In this document: one piece after another, positions 1 to 17,828 of the stretch
Numbering within the stretch: the stretch's first letter is position 1
How the letters are laid out: every line of letters starts with the position of its first letter
NCBI RefSeq assembly: GCF_037975245.1
Contig: NC_092562.1
Span: 28,347,554-28,411,553, forward strand
Length of the DNA: 64,000 nt
Direction: 5' to 3'
DNA from: Apostichopus japonicus
Lineage: Eukaryota; Echinodermata; Holothuroidea; Aspidochirotida; Stichopodidae
Notes under the pieces: generated by a model
Told to the model about the DNA's origin: nothing
The model's input: the letters and a program-made list of their open reading frames with translations, nothing else
The model's database searches: none
Program-made: the position numbers and the translations under genes

Positions 1-450
1 TGGGGCCAAAGGTCACCTGTGGGCCGTAATGGGCCATTTTGTGGAAATACGCAAAATGCTTCTTCTCCTACAGATTCCATGGTACAATGTTGAGGGTTTG
101 TCACGATAGTGCTATGGTAGTTTTACCTTCAGGGTGTTCATGAATTTGAGATCAAAGATCAACTAGGGGTCTTTTGTGGCCCGGGCCGCGGCCCTATATT
201 TTCAAATTGCTCCTGTTCGTACAGTGTATGGCCAATTATAATGAAACTTGGTCACAATGTTCCTCGGGATGAGAGTTACGAGGGGTGTTCGGAAAATTGA
301 GGTCAAAGGTCATTTAGGGGGTCATCGGGGGTCATTCTTTGTAATATTTTCAAATATCTCAATCTCCTCAAGATTTTGATGGATCATATTCAAAGTTGAA
401 ATGATGATTGTTGGATTGTGTATGAATAAGGTGATGCCTAAAAAATTTTG
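1..450. repeat. Divergent tandem repeat (about three ~130-bp modules)
   Basis: Three diverged modules can be seen. Each runs through a 'ctcctacag/ctcctgttcgtacag/ctcctcaag' segment and an 'atggt/ggcca' segment to a 'gttcatgaatttgagatc'-type end, then GGTC-rich spacers. One spacer holds AGGTCAAAGGTCA at 300-312, a perfect direct repeat with 1-bp spacing of the nuclear-receptor half-site. The repeat sits upstream of the first HDAC3 exon in the window and is probably intronic. No coding potential is seen. Confidence 0.55.
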
Positions 451-8086
<7,636 letters not shown>

Positions 8087-8870
8087 GACTTAAACTACAT
8101 TGATCATGTGAAGGAGCTGAAGAGATCGTCTGGGATGGGCCCTTAAATGGAGGACGACCATCTTATGGTCCATCAGCAAGATATCATTCATATCAACTTG
8201 TGGGCTCGGTCGGACTAGTGATAAATGGTTTTCTGAGGACATAGCAGTGAAAACGATAAGATTGTGTGGACGCAATGGTTGTTCTTCTGCCACGGGTTGT
8301 GTTTCTGGAACCAACATGCTGTTTTCACATTTGTAATGCAGAAAAAAATTGGTTGAAATCAGTGTCCTTCTGAGTTTGGGGTAGATGTGTCGTTGGTTTC
8401 AACATGGACGTGAAACGAACGATAGGTTTTGTGAAATTGGTGACAGTCTCATGGCTGAGGCATGACTGCTTGGAATAATGTGTCACAGTTTATAGTCATA
8501 TGTGAACAGGTGATAAGGTACACTGGCAGATAATGCTGTGCTGAGACAAAGGAAAGAAGGAAAAAATAAAACCAAACAATAGAAGTAAGAAAGAAAGAAG
8601 CAAGCAAGCTAACAGGAAACCATTTCAGGTTTGCCTTTGGGGGATATCGAAGACATTTTTCAGTCAAATGGAAATTCGTCGTCCCTATCGGCTTTCCAAA
8701 GGTTTGGTCAATGAAGGAATTATTACATACGACATTCTCAGGATTTAAAAGTTTTAGAAAAACATAAATAAGTTTCTTTTCTTTTGTTTCTCTTCCGTCT
8801 TCATGTACATGCTTTCCCCTGAAACCTTTGTAGTAATGCGGTTTAAAATGGTGATTGTAATAAAAAAAAA
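8087..8870 (+). other. Probable HDAC3 3' UTR with poly(A) signals
   Basis: No reading frame of note follows the HDAC3 stop. AATAAA hexamers occur at 8565-8570 and 8859-8864, the latter followed by an A-rich run; either could end the transcript, and further hexamers exist near 9056. The 3' end is therefore a candidate only. Confidence 0.45.
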
Positions 8871-9767
8871 GTATAGTTTCTTAATTTATTGCTGATCAAA
8901 GTCAAGTTGAAGAAATTTTCCTACTCTGCTTGATGTTCTTAAAGTAGCTTGTAGAAATGAGTAGTCATGGAGATAAAGCTTTGAAAATGATTGTTGACAG
9001 GATTCCTGTTAATTGAAATGAAATGGTAATTCCAAGGAAAGACAATAGATAGAGGAATAAAAAATAAAACGTTGCTCTGTACACCCCCTTATGTACTTTG
9101 ATCGTCCCTCGAATTTGCATGTTGGAGATAATAGAAGCAATGAATATTCAACAGAATGATCAGTAAACAGCACTGATCTACATTGAAGTCAAAATTATTG
9201 GTTTCAACTTAGTTGAAATGGAGATGTGGCCATAATGGGGGTATATAAATACAAAATTAAATGTAAGAATAAGTTACAGAATATGAAATCCATATTGAAA
9301 TTGAAATACGGTCATGAAATCCAACCAAGTATCTTTTAAAGTATTCTCTTCTGTCAGATCTTGAAATTATTCTGTGGATTACTGGAAACTGTTGAACCAA
9401 CAGTCATCTTGGTTTCTCTGTGTTTTCCAATCTGGTATCAATTTTCATATAGTCTGTGTATGTGTTATCCAGTGTGAAATTGAATAATGTCTGTTGTTTG
9501 TTTAGAATGAAATCTTTCTGTATCACATGTATAATATTTATTTATCTCAGCAAGTGTCCTTAAAATGCTCTTTTTGCTTCACGTGTACAGAAGGAAAAAA
9601 ATGAAAGGAAAACTACAGATGCTGTGAGTAAAATCACTTGAGAGACCGACAGACTTGCTACTTTTTGGAAGATTAGAGAGAGGCAGATGTGCATTCTATA
9701 AAAAATGACAGTTTATCAGCTTGGATTTTCCAATGTAGTACATATTGTAACATAGACTATCTTAAAT
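8871..9767. other. Intergenic, no feature seen
   Basis: AT-rich sequence without a credible open frame, homology or tandem structure that I can recognise, up to the first unit of the 43-bp array. Confidence 0.4.
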
Positions 9768-10632
9768 GGTTCTCCAGTATGTAAATCAGGGCTCATAAAC
9801 TAGCCTAAAGGCATTGAAGACACGCCCCAAACCGTGATCCGCGCTCTAAAAAAGTTAACTTTCTGTTACTTGCAAGTGAAGTTTTCTGCATGTCGCTACA
9901 AAATGCAGACAGTAATGAAACATGATACCTTGTTATCTTTAGCTGGACCTGAGATGTCCATTGCTGTATCGTTTGTACACTGTGCTGTAGGTATTGACCG
10001 CAGCTGTATGTACTGACTGTACACTAGTGTCTAATTACAGAAGGTAGCAAGCTGTGTGTATTTTCTGGGATCGATGGTGGTGTCTAACACTTCTGTTACA
10101 CCTCATTCGAAATTAGGTCAGATTACCAGCATTAGACGTTTCTTTTTGTGCGAGTCTTCACACCCTTTAAATAGTTCTCCAGTATGTAAATCAGGGCTCA
10201 TAGACTAGCTTAATATGTTCTCCAGTATGTAAAGCAGGGCTCATACACTAGCTTAATTGGTTCTCCACTATGTAAACCAGGGCTCATAGACTAGCTTAAT
10301 TGGTTCTCTAGTATGTGAATCAGGGCTCATACACAAGCTTAATTGGTTCTCCACTATGTAAACCAGGGCTCATAGACTAGCTTAATTGGTTCTCTAGTAT
10401 GTAAATCAGGGCTCATAGACTAGCTTAATTGGTTCTCCAGTATGTAAATCAGGGCTCATACACTAGCTTAATTGGTTCTCCAGTATGTAAATCAGGGCTC
10501 ATAGACTAGCTTAATTGGTTCTCCAATATGTAAATCAGGGCTCATACACTAGCTTAAATGGTTCTCCATTATGTAAATCAGGGCTCATACACTAGCTTAA
10601 TTGGTTCTCCACTATATAAATCAGGGCTCAGT
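9768..10632 (+). repeat. 43-bp minisatellite interrupted by a MITE
   Basis: The unit begins GGTTCTCCAGTATGTAAATC and continues AGGGCTCATAGACTAGCTTA-ATT. One unit lies at 9768-9807, then a 360-bp MITE, then about eleven units from 10168 to 10632. Units alternate between 'agacta' and 'acacta' variants, suggesting a higher-order dimer of about 86 bp. Confidence 0.85.
9808..10167 (+). mobile_element. MITE copy 1 (TA/TTAA target, GAAGACTCGC terminal repeats)
   Basis: A 360-bp non-coding element with imperfect terminal inverted repeats: left AAGGCATTGAAGACACGCCC, right ending GCGAGTCTTCACACCCTT. It shares nearly its whole length with 11937-12275 and, inverted, with 44435-44804. It is flanked by TA and has split a unit of the 43-bp array at that unit's TTAA. 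No transposase is encoded. Confidence 0.8.
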
Positions 10633-11824
10633 CAGTGTCATGGTATGGTCCAATTTCCCAATTTTTTTTTGTGGGGTGGGTGGGGGTTTGGATGTGGGAG
10701 GCGTGGTGTGTCAGTGGGCTAAGTTTTAACAGCCAGTATCAGAAAGATTGCAAGATTACCTAATGTCTAGTATGATAAGTTTCATCATTTACTTTTAGAA
10801 CATTAGAGATGAGGATTGGCTGTTGTATAAACTCTTTAGTATGGGAGTGTGGTCTCCTTGATGTTTGACAATTACAATGGCATTACTAACTGGGTGGGGC
10901 AGGAACCCTTACTCTCCTGTGTTCCCGCACAAATTAGATAAGGATATATGAAACAAAAGCAAGAGTGGGGAGCAATCACAGACATTAAATACCCAATTGC
11001 TTCAATGGAGCTGTGGTCACATAAAAATTGTGGACATTTTCATGTGATGGTTGGTTATGTCCTTTTTCGTTTCAGACATTTTTATTCATGTACGTTTTAT
11101 ATAACTCCTTTCAGATTCTTTGAGAATATCTTCTCCACCCCTCGTCCCCACCCTCTGTTCACTGTGCGATTCAACTTTGTTGCTTTGCACGCGGGTACGG
11201 GGGAACTAGAAACGTTTGGGCCTGAAGCATTGAGCAATGACTGGTACTAAATTTCCGAAGGTAAAATAAAGTGTACAGAATTCACGAATGGAAAATACAT
11301 ATTGCGCAAAAATTTGTAAGTCAGTGCCAGTCGGAAAACAAGTCTGTTTCCGATTCTCAAGATTTGCATTCCCTCCAATCGTTTCGTTGTCGATTTAACT
11401 TGAACCTGCTGTAAGGAGAAAGATATTTGTTTGGTTCGCCTCCCATTACGTACTGGTAAATTAAATTACAAGTTGTTTCGTTCATGGTGAAAGCTACGCT
11501 GTCAGTGCGCAAGAAATGTAAATTGTCAGAAGATGAAGGAAGAACGATATTAGTGTGTTTAATAAGTGAAGGCTTCCATGAAAGATTATTCAAAGATGGA
11601 TTCACTGGTTAATGAATTGTGTACATAATTAAACATTTAGTATCATTGCTTAATTGGTTTGCAATAAAAATGTTAGGCAGTGAGCTTAAAATGATTAAGA
11701 TTATTTTATATTTCGTTTTGCTGTACTATTTCTCGTTTCGTTTTACTGCCTTTAAACAACCGATATGGGAGAAAGTTGGTCATCCTTATTATACCTTTGC
11801 TCTATAGGGTATCCTTCCATGTCA
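10633..11824. other. Intergenic, no gene recognised
   Basis: Contains short open frames without recognisable motifs and a G-rich stretch near 10670-10700. Nothing supports a gene. Confidence 0.35.
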
Positions 11825-12570
11825 CGCTGCAAAAACACTGGTAGTGTAGGTATGAGTAGGTCGGAACCTTAATTTACTATAAATATGATACTTTATACTG
11901 AGCATACTGTTGGTACCAGCGAATTAAAGGCTTTCAAGACTCGCCCCAAACAGCGTTTACTCTAACTTTCCGTTGCTTGCAAGTGAAGTTTTCTGCTTGT
12001 CGCTACAAATGCAGACAGTAATGAAACGTGATACATTGTTGTCTTTAGCTGGACCTGAGATATTCATCGCTGTATCGTTTGTACACTGTGCTGTGGGTAT
12101 TGACCGCAGCTGCATGTACTGACTGTACACTAGTGTCTAATTACCGACGGTAGCAAGCTGTGTGTGTATTTACTGGGATCAATGGTGGTGTCTGACACTT
12201 GTGTAACATCATATTAGAAACGAAGTCAGATTACCGGCATTAGACGTTTCTTTTTGCGCGAGTCTTCACACCCTTTAATACACTTGCAGTACGTGTAAGC
12301 ATGAATAGTAACGAACTTTGATTTACTATAAATAGGGTATTTATACTGCGCATACTGTCAGTACCAGAGCATTTTTACACTTGTAGTGTAAGGTATGAAT
12401 AGTTCCGAACCTTCATTTACTATAGATAGAATACTTTATACTGCGCATACTGTCGGTACCAGCGCATTAATATACACTTGTATTGTAAGTGTGAATAGTT
12501 CCGAACCTTCATTTACTATAAAAAGGACATTTATACTGCACATACTGTTGGTACCAGCGCATTAATGCGT
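11825..12570 (+). repeat. ~98-bp tandem repeat, four units, one split by a MITE
   Basis: Units share 'gaatagttccgaaccttcat', 'ttactataaa', 'ttatactgcgcatactgt' and 'ggtaccagcgcattaa'. The first unit (about 11830-11936) ends at the MITE insertion; the others follow between 12276 and 12570. Spacing is about 98 bp with small indels. Confidence 0.75.
11937..12275 (+). mobile_element. MITE copy 2 (TA/TTAA target)
   Basis: A 339-bp copy of the element at 9808-10167, left end AAGGCTTTCAAGACTCGCCC, right end GCGAGTCTTCACACCCTT. It is inserted at the TTAA between two units of the 98-bp array. The intact junctions of sister units (GCGCATTAATATACAC) act as empty-site controls and confirm that only TTAA or its central TA was duplicated. 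Confidence 0.82.
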
Positions 12571-13446
12571 GACATGACAGAACCCAACAAACAAGCAAAT
12601 AACAACACTGTCCGATGCACTAATTCGAAACAACACCAAGTTGGGGACAACATTCGCAAAACTACTCTAATTATTTTTCATATCCAGCTACTGACAGTAT
12701 GAGCGGAATGCAAATCCTGTTACTATCCGGTGAAGGTTCGAAGTCGTTCACACTGCCCAGTACTGTGTGTGTTGAAGTATGATATAAGGGTACAGTATAG
12801 AGCCGTAAATTAGCATTGGGAAATTGTCCTATTGGTTGGAAACGTGCAACAGACTAATGAATATTCATTCATTACCTGTATTTCAGTGATTGTGTAACTT
12901 GTTACATGTAATATTTTGCACGTTACTATTGATTGCATTTCCCAATTTTAATATTCCTTTTGGAAGTTGTTTGCTTTCTCGAAATTATTGTATCTGTCAA
13001 ATCCGCTTCATTTATGGTATATGGACCTACATCAGTCACGTGGTTGACCATATAGACATAATCAAGGGCGGCGGAAGCACTTTTAATCTGGGGGGGGGGG
13101 GCACCGACATCAAAGGGCACTTTGCAGAAATTCGATTGGACTGATGCAGCCTTATATTTAGTTTCCTTTATAACTCTTATTGTCTTATCTTATTTGCGTA
13201 TACACATCACTCCATCAACGCCCCCCCCCACCCCCCCCCCCCCCTTCAAGGAAAATATGCATACTAGCACTGCAATATCCAATGTGCAAATTAAGAAACA
13301 AGGAACAAGTTTTCTTTTGAGACAAAATGAGGTGAAATCATGCTTGTTGCTAATGTAGGAATCCTCCGAGTTAGAGTTTATTTCTTGTTAATAGCTTAAC
13401 ATTTTTTTTCCATTCGAAATAGCTTGAGTTTGACCCACAGAAATTC
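12571..13446. other. Intergenic with G and C homopolymer runs
   Basis: No gene seen. At 13065-13110 'gggcggcggaagcac' is followed by a G run, and at 13220-13250 there is a long C run; together they resemble the ends of a degraded hAT-like element of the type listed elsewhere, but clean terminal repeats and a target duplication are not visible. Confidence 0.3.
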
Positions 13447-13517
13447 ATTAAAAGTCATGGGCGTAGCCAGGATTTGCAAAGTTGTATGCACGACTATCTG
13501 AGCGGAGCGCCACCATC

Positions 13518-13519
<2 letters not shown>
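13447..13519 (+). mobile_element. hAT-like element fragment
   Basis: 'gggcgtagccaggatttgc' followed by 'ctatctgagcggagcgccaccatcgg'. The second part recurs at about 26660 and 45240 and, inverted, near 41150. It is truncated by the following AT microsatellite. Confidence 0.5.
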
Positions 13520-13575
<56 letters not shown>

Positions 13576-13638
13576 GATATATATTTATTTATATACATAT
13601 TTTATTTATACATATATATTTATTTATATACATATATG

Positions 13639-13727
<89 letters not shown>
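13520..13727. repeat. (AT)n microsatellite, ~208 bp
   Basis: Imperfect AT dinucleotide repeat interrupted by short TTTATTTATA blocks. Long Tyr-Ile reading frames across it are artefacts of the repeat. Confidence 0.95.
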
Positions 13728-13728
<1 letters not shown>

Positions 13729-13987
13729 ACACCTATTCCACCATTAGGGAAATTCGTTCAGACCACCTGCAAACTTTCCGAAGCTGCTATGACAGTGTTT
13801 ATGCGAAACCGCCAAATTTATTTTACATCCTGATAAATGCTACTTCAAGAAAATGTAATGCGTTCATGCAGAAACTATACACGAAACTTAATAAGTGGCT
13901 CTTATATACATGATATACAAATGTAAAAAATATATGCTTTTCACAGGAATACTTCCTTAATGCCCTTTGAAGAATACCCACAAACAC

Positions 13988-14857
13988 CTAAGCCAGGGGA
14001 AAAACATATTTATTAGCTACCACCTCTACCACTTCTCGTGAAATCTCCGGGAAAATTTCGGAGAAAAGATTTACATATGAATCAAAGTTCTCTATTTGGG
14101 TCCGCTTAATACCTTTCCATTCGTCCTCGGAGAGCTGAAACTCTAGCTTTATCGCAACGAGTGTGCGTCGAACAAACTTTGTCGCTTTTGGACACTCGAG
14201 AACGAACGAAAAGCCCTCAACGGTGAAACATTTCTCTAAATATGGCTTGAACGGATCAAATGTGTACGGTGTATTGATATCGTACTCTGCAAATTTATAA
14301 AACCCGTCATCAGTCATCTCGTACTTGCTAAATGGCAGTGCTTCATACCGTGCTTCGTGATACCACAGTAACCGTCCACCGGCCCGCATCTCAAACTTCT
14401 GGCGAAGGAAACTTCGGTGATAAATTTCAGAGAATCCCTCGAAATCCAATGGAATAGCTTGAAATGTTGGAAAGCCCGCGGCTTCGACTAGATGCTTACT
14501 GCCAACAAAACTAACGTTAACAGCCACCAGCCCGATGTGATCAAACGGTGCTCGGATGGTTGCTTTTGCGTAATATACATCATATCCAAGCGCAGTTAAC
14601 AGCTCTTTCAGGAATACATGGAGATGTAGGCACAAACCACCGACTTTTGCAAATACGTCGTGTTTAATTTCCAACCACGTAGGTAGGTGGCGCTTCTCTG
14701 GTGCAGTTCCACATGCTGTTATGTTTTGAAACGGTATTTCTCGTTGAAAAGCTTCAATGATGTCATCAAGTAACGACAGTCTCTCCTTTTCCAAAACAGG
14801 GCCAACTTGAAGAACCTCAGTCACGAAATAGTTAGCTTCCTCCGGTGTTAAACCCAT
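13988..14857 (-). CDS. Arylamine N-acetyltransferase-like protein, intronless coding exon
   Basis: 289 residues, the usual NAT length, from ATG at 14857 to TAG at 13988. NAT family landmarks are IPFQNI at 41-46 (family IPFENL), KVGGLCLHLH at 71-80 with the nucleophile candidate Cys76 (family RGGxC), and FDHIGLVAVNV with His107. The third triad residue is altered: where most NATs have VDAGFG, this protein has VEAAGFP (Glu125), so the aspartate is missing or replaced by a displaced glutamate. Family reaction: acetyl or acyl transfer from CoA to aromatic amines and hydrazines by a ping-pong cysteine mechanism in the cytosol. On the minus strand a pyrimidine tract and AG end four bases before the ATG, implying an upstream non-coding exon, as in vertebrate NAT genes. 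AATAAA on this strand lies at 13822-13817, about 165 nt past the stop. Substrate is unknown; activity depends on whether Glu125 can serve. Confidence 0.85.
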   Translation of the reverse strand: MGLTPEEANYFVTEVLQVGPVLEKERLSLLDDIIEAFQREIPFQNITACGTAPEKRHLPTWLEIKHDVFAKVGGLCLHLHVFLKELLTALGYDVYYAKATIRAPFDHIGLVAVNVSFVGSKHLVEAAGFPTFQAIPLDFEGFSEIYHRSFLRQKFEMRAGGRLLWYHEARYEALPFSKYEMTDDGFYKFAEYDINTPYTFDPFKPYLEKCFTVEGFSFVLECPKATKFVRRTLVAIKLEFQLSEDEWKGIKRTQIENFDSYVNLFSEIFPEISREVVEVVANKYVFPLA

Positions 14858-14861
14858 TTTT

Positions 14862-14880
14862 CTGTAAGAAAATTAAAACG
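14862..14880 (-). promoter_or_regulatory. Splice acceptor immediately upstream of the NAT-like ATG
   Basis: Read on the minus strand: ttttaattttcttacag, then four A residues, then ATG. The polypyrimidine tract and AG form a good 3' splice site and indicate a 5' UTR exon further upstream, which I could not place. Confidence 0.6.
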
Positions 14881-14989
14881 AGCGCATTATTTGCGTAACT
14901 TTCCTCGTCGCTAACATGCAATAAAGGCAATAAATGCAGCAAAAAAGAAAGGTCAATTATTTCCATGAATAATGCATTCGGAATGCATG

Positions 14990-15060
14990 GTAGGAGTGTT
15001 AGCTCAATGGTTAACGCCGGTGCCTTTCATTCATAAGGGACAAGATTAATGTATGTCGTC
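14990..15060 (+). repeat. tRNA-like SINE head fragment
   Basis: 'gtgttagctcaatggttaac' matches a pol III A box (TAGCTCAATGG) in tRNA-like context, followed by 'gccggtgcctttcattcataag'. A clear B box is missing, so this is a fragment rather than a tRNA gene. Confidence 0.35.
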
Positions 15061-15195
15061 CAGTTACAGAGTTGTTGACAATTGACAATTCATGCATGGA
15101 CGTTAAATATGAATCTATGAAACTGACTTCGGTCAGCTTGCGGCTTTGATAAGCCAATGATGGCTTCTTCGCGAGTTCCTGCTTGTAGAAGGATC

Positions 15196-15300
15196 TAAAA
15201 TACATACATACATACATACATACAGTGGCGTAGCTACGGGGGGGGGGGGTCGTGGGGAGGGGGCAGCACCCCCATGAAAGCTTATCCCCCCACTGGGATT
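15196..15300 (+). mobile_element. (TACA)n followed by a hAT-like left end
   Basis: Seven TACA units run directly into CAGTGGCGTAGCTACG and a 12-base G run. The CAGTGGCG start matches the terminal repeats of the complete elements in this window; no right end with a target duplication could be paired. Confidence 0.45.
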
Positions 15301-15962
15301 TTGTGTGTCGAAAAAGAAATTACATGTGCGAAAATATATCATTGGTCTGCATGGTCTCGAATCTCCATGATGACCACTAATGAACGACCCGTCGACCGCG
15401 GGCCGGCAGTAGGCTATAGTTGCTGAAAAACCTGACGTGACATAGCGCATATAGGCCGAGAAGTCTACAGTAGTCGCACTGTACTAAGAACGCATGTTAA
15501 CTACCGTCAAATAATATAATTCCTGCTCTACAAGACTACATCACACATGTTTAGGCCTACTACTGAATCTGTGTGTTCGACTGTTCGGGCAAATTTTGCC
15601 TTTGTCACTCTTTTTTAAAATATCCATAATCCCTAACATACAAATAAATACTAATACAAACAGCCAATCAGTATCTTGTAACCAGTGTGCATTAACTGAT
15701 CAAACAAGCTAGTGAGCAATACTATACCCTTGTAGAAAGGTGGTTTCCAGGTACTTGAATGCCAAAGAAGATGTTTAAAGGTAAAAAATGCTGACATCAT
15801 ACAATTGTTTCTCACATCATTGCTCGCGTCATTGTCTCGATACACTGTTACATTTTCAATCGGGTTTTCACTTCTGGGACGTACCCTGATGCTCTTAAAA
15901 CCGCTTAAAAAAAAATTTCAAGAAAGGAGACAACACTAGCCTAGCTGAGAACTACCGGCCAA
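15301..15962. other. Intergenic, nothing recognised
   Basis: Short open frames only, without recognisable protein motifs. Confidence 0.35.
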
Positions 15963-16537
15963 CAGTGGCGGAGCGTCCAAACAGTCAGGGGCGGATGCTC
16001 CACTCCCGACCGACCCGACGGACTCAAATGGACTACTGGCTCCCTGTTCAGCTTTTAGCACTTTTTACTATTTCGCGATAATTGACTTTTTTATTGCACT
16101 CTCATCTACCTATTGACATTTGTCACGTTTTGTTGGTGTAGTTACCTTACAAAAAACTCTAACGTACGGCGGTATTTAATTTATCGGCACTTAATTCTGT
16201 TGTACGAAACTCTTTCCAAGGGGTTTTCGATCTATTTTTTTTCTCGAAAACATGAGCACTCATAAAGATACCACAGGGATTGTGATGAAGCGTATGTACT
16301 TTCAACACCCATATAAACTTCCGACTTGTCACAAATGGCGATGACACATATTTATTCTTCGTTTATCTGCAAATTAGCAAGGCCCGAAAAGGGTCATTTC
16401 CGGCGATCTAGGGAATATCTTTACTCAAAAAAATTCTGTACGCTTCGCGCCAACCTGTGGTGGAGCTCCGCTTAGTGTCGAAAGCGCCCCTACAGAACAT
16501 TCTCGCCTCCTGACCTTTACCCTTAGCTCCGCCACTG
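15963..16537 (+). mobile_element. hAT-like non-autonomous element (CAGTGGCGGAGC ends)
   Basis: Starts CAGTGGCGGAGCGTCC and ends AGCTCCGCCACTG, the inverse of its start. Internal sequence (GACGGACTCAAATGGACT, CATTTGTCAC, TCATTTCCGGCGATCTAG) is shared with the shorter copy at 16941-17333; this copy has about 180 bp more. No exact 8-bp target duplication is visible. Confidence 0.65.
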
Positions 16538-16940
16538 GTCACCACTGACCAGATTACTAAAGTTGTTTCAATGGATAAAAACTACATTCATCTTTTTGTC
16601 AGACGGAACTCTTCTAATAGTTATTTAAAAAGAAAGAGTAAGGGTACCCCTATTTTTCTTATCGCGACCACTTTAACATGTACTACTGTATGTTATAACC
16701 TCAGATACGATATAACCAGACCTATACTTCCCTTTCAAGAGCGTACGTGTTTGACCCTTTCCAAGTACCGATTGGAATCGAGTGGCGTCTTTTGTAAGGC
16801 CATCTTTATGATATATCAAACGTTCAAGAGGTTTGTGTGATGTCTTACATAATATAGGTAAGCTAAAACAGCTAACAAAGTTAATCCATTGCATTTTTGA
16901 CTTCCCACTAGGATTTGATGTGCGAATGTTGGGGAGAACC

Positions 16941-17333
16941 CAGTGGCGGAGCGTCCATACAGTCAGAGGGGGCGGATGCCCCCCCCCCCCCTTGACGGAC
17001 TCAAATGGACTGCTGGCGCCCTTTTCAGCTTTTTACCACTTTTCACTTATTCGCGATTATTGAATTTTCATTGCCGTCTCAAATACCCATTGACATTTGT
17101 CACATTTTGTTGGTGCAATTTTCTGACAAAATGGCGATGACACATATTTATTCTTCGTTTATCTTCAAATTAGCAATGCCCGGAAAGGGTCATTTCCGGC
17201 GATCTAGGGAGTAACTTTACTCGAAAATAGGCGCCAACCTGTGGTGGCGCTCCGCTTAGATATAGTGTCGAAAGCGCCCCTACAGACCATTCTCGCCCCC
17301 CCCCCCCGACCAAAACCCCTAGCTCCGCCACTG
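16941..17333 (+). mobile_element. hAT-like non-autonomous element, second copy
   Basis: 393 bp from CAGTGGCGGAGCGTCC to CTAGCTCCGCCACTG with homopolymer C runs near both ends. Closely related to 15963-16537 but lacks an internal block. Flanking octamers do not match, so the insertion site may have decayed. Confidence 0.65.
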
Positions 17334-17377
17334 CCCTAGAGCATGGAAGGATGGACTGGTGAAGGTTAACGAGGATA

Positions 17378-17828
17378 TTGTTTGACGGTGATTATCCTCA
17401 GTTTATTTCTTCTGGTTCTAGACACATTTATAACCGGCTTCTTAATCGTACTCCTCCTGCGGCTGTAGCCAAATGGAATCTTCATTTCAATATCACAGCC
17501 ACCCAATGGGAGAATACTTTTCAAGCCCCGTTTCATTCTGTCAGAGATTCCAAGATATTTCCAATTTCCAATATTTCCAATTTCGCTTCCTCCATCGCAT
17601 TATTGGAACAAACTGACCACTACCGCCATAAATTAGGGCAAATTGATAACCCGCGATATCACTTTTGTGGCCGATATGACGAGACCCTGTTACATCTGTT
17701 TTGGGATTGCCCTATTATATCGAACTTTATTTTAGATGTGGAGCAAGCTATTTTTGGCAGTCAGTTTATATTTTTGAAGAAATACATATGCTTTGGGTAT
17801 CATTTTTCTGTGAATCACCCATATAATT
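17378..17828 (+). pseudogene. L1-like LINE ORF2 C-terminal fragment
   Basis: An open frame of about 150 residues containing W-x-LHFNITATQWENTF and, further on, FCGRYDETLLHLFWDCP. The latter is the hallmark C..C...ET..HLFWDCP-type segment found after the reverse transcriptase domain of L1-like non-LTR elements. The 5' part is missing and the frame is cut at 17828 by the hAT element that follows. Beyond that element the same style of sequence (YFLIFHRPKYFIFSKKQ) resumes near 18565-18646. Confidence 0.7.

Noticed and set aside
10948-11250. 100-residue open frame and several similar frames between 10.6 and 13.4 kb
   Set aside because: No domain, coding bias or splice context; expected by chance.
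13474-13913. Tyr-Ile-rich open frames across AT repeats here and at 35731-36066
   Set aside because: Pure microsatellite translation with no unique protein sequence.
15133-15450. 105-residue minus-strand frame with a proline-rich stretch
   Set aside because: It crosses a hAT-like end with a G run, and the proline stretch comes from that homopolymer.
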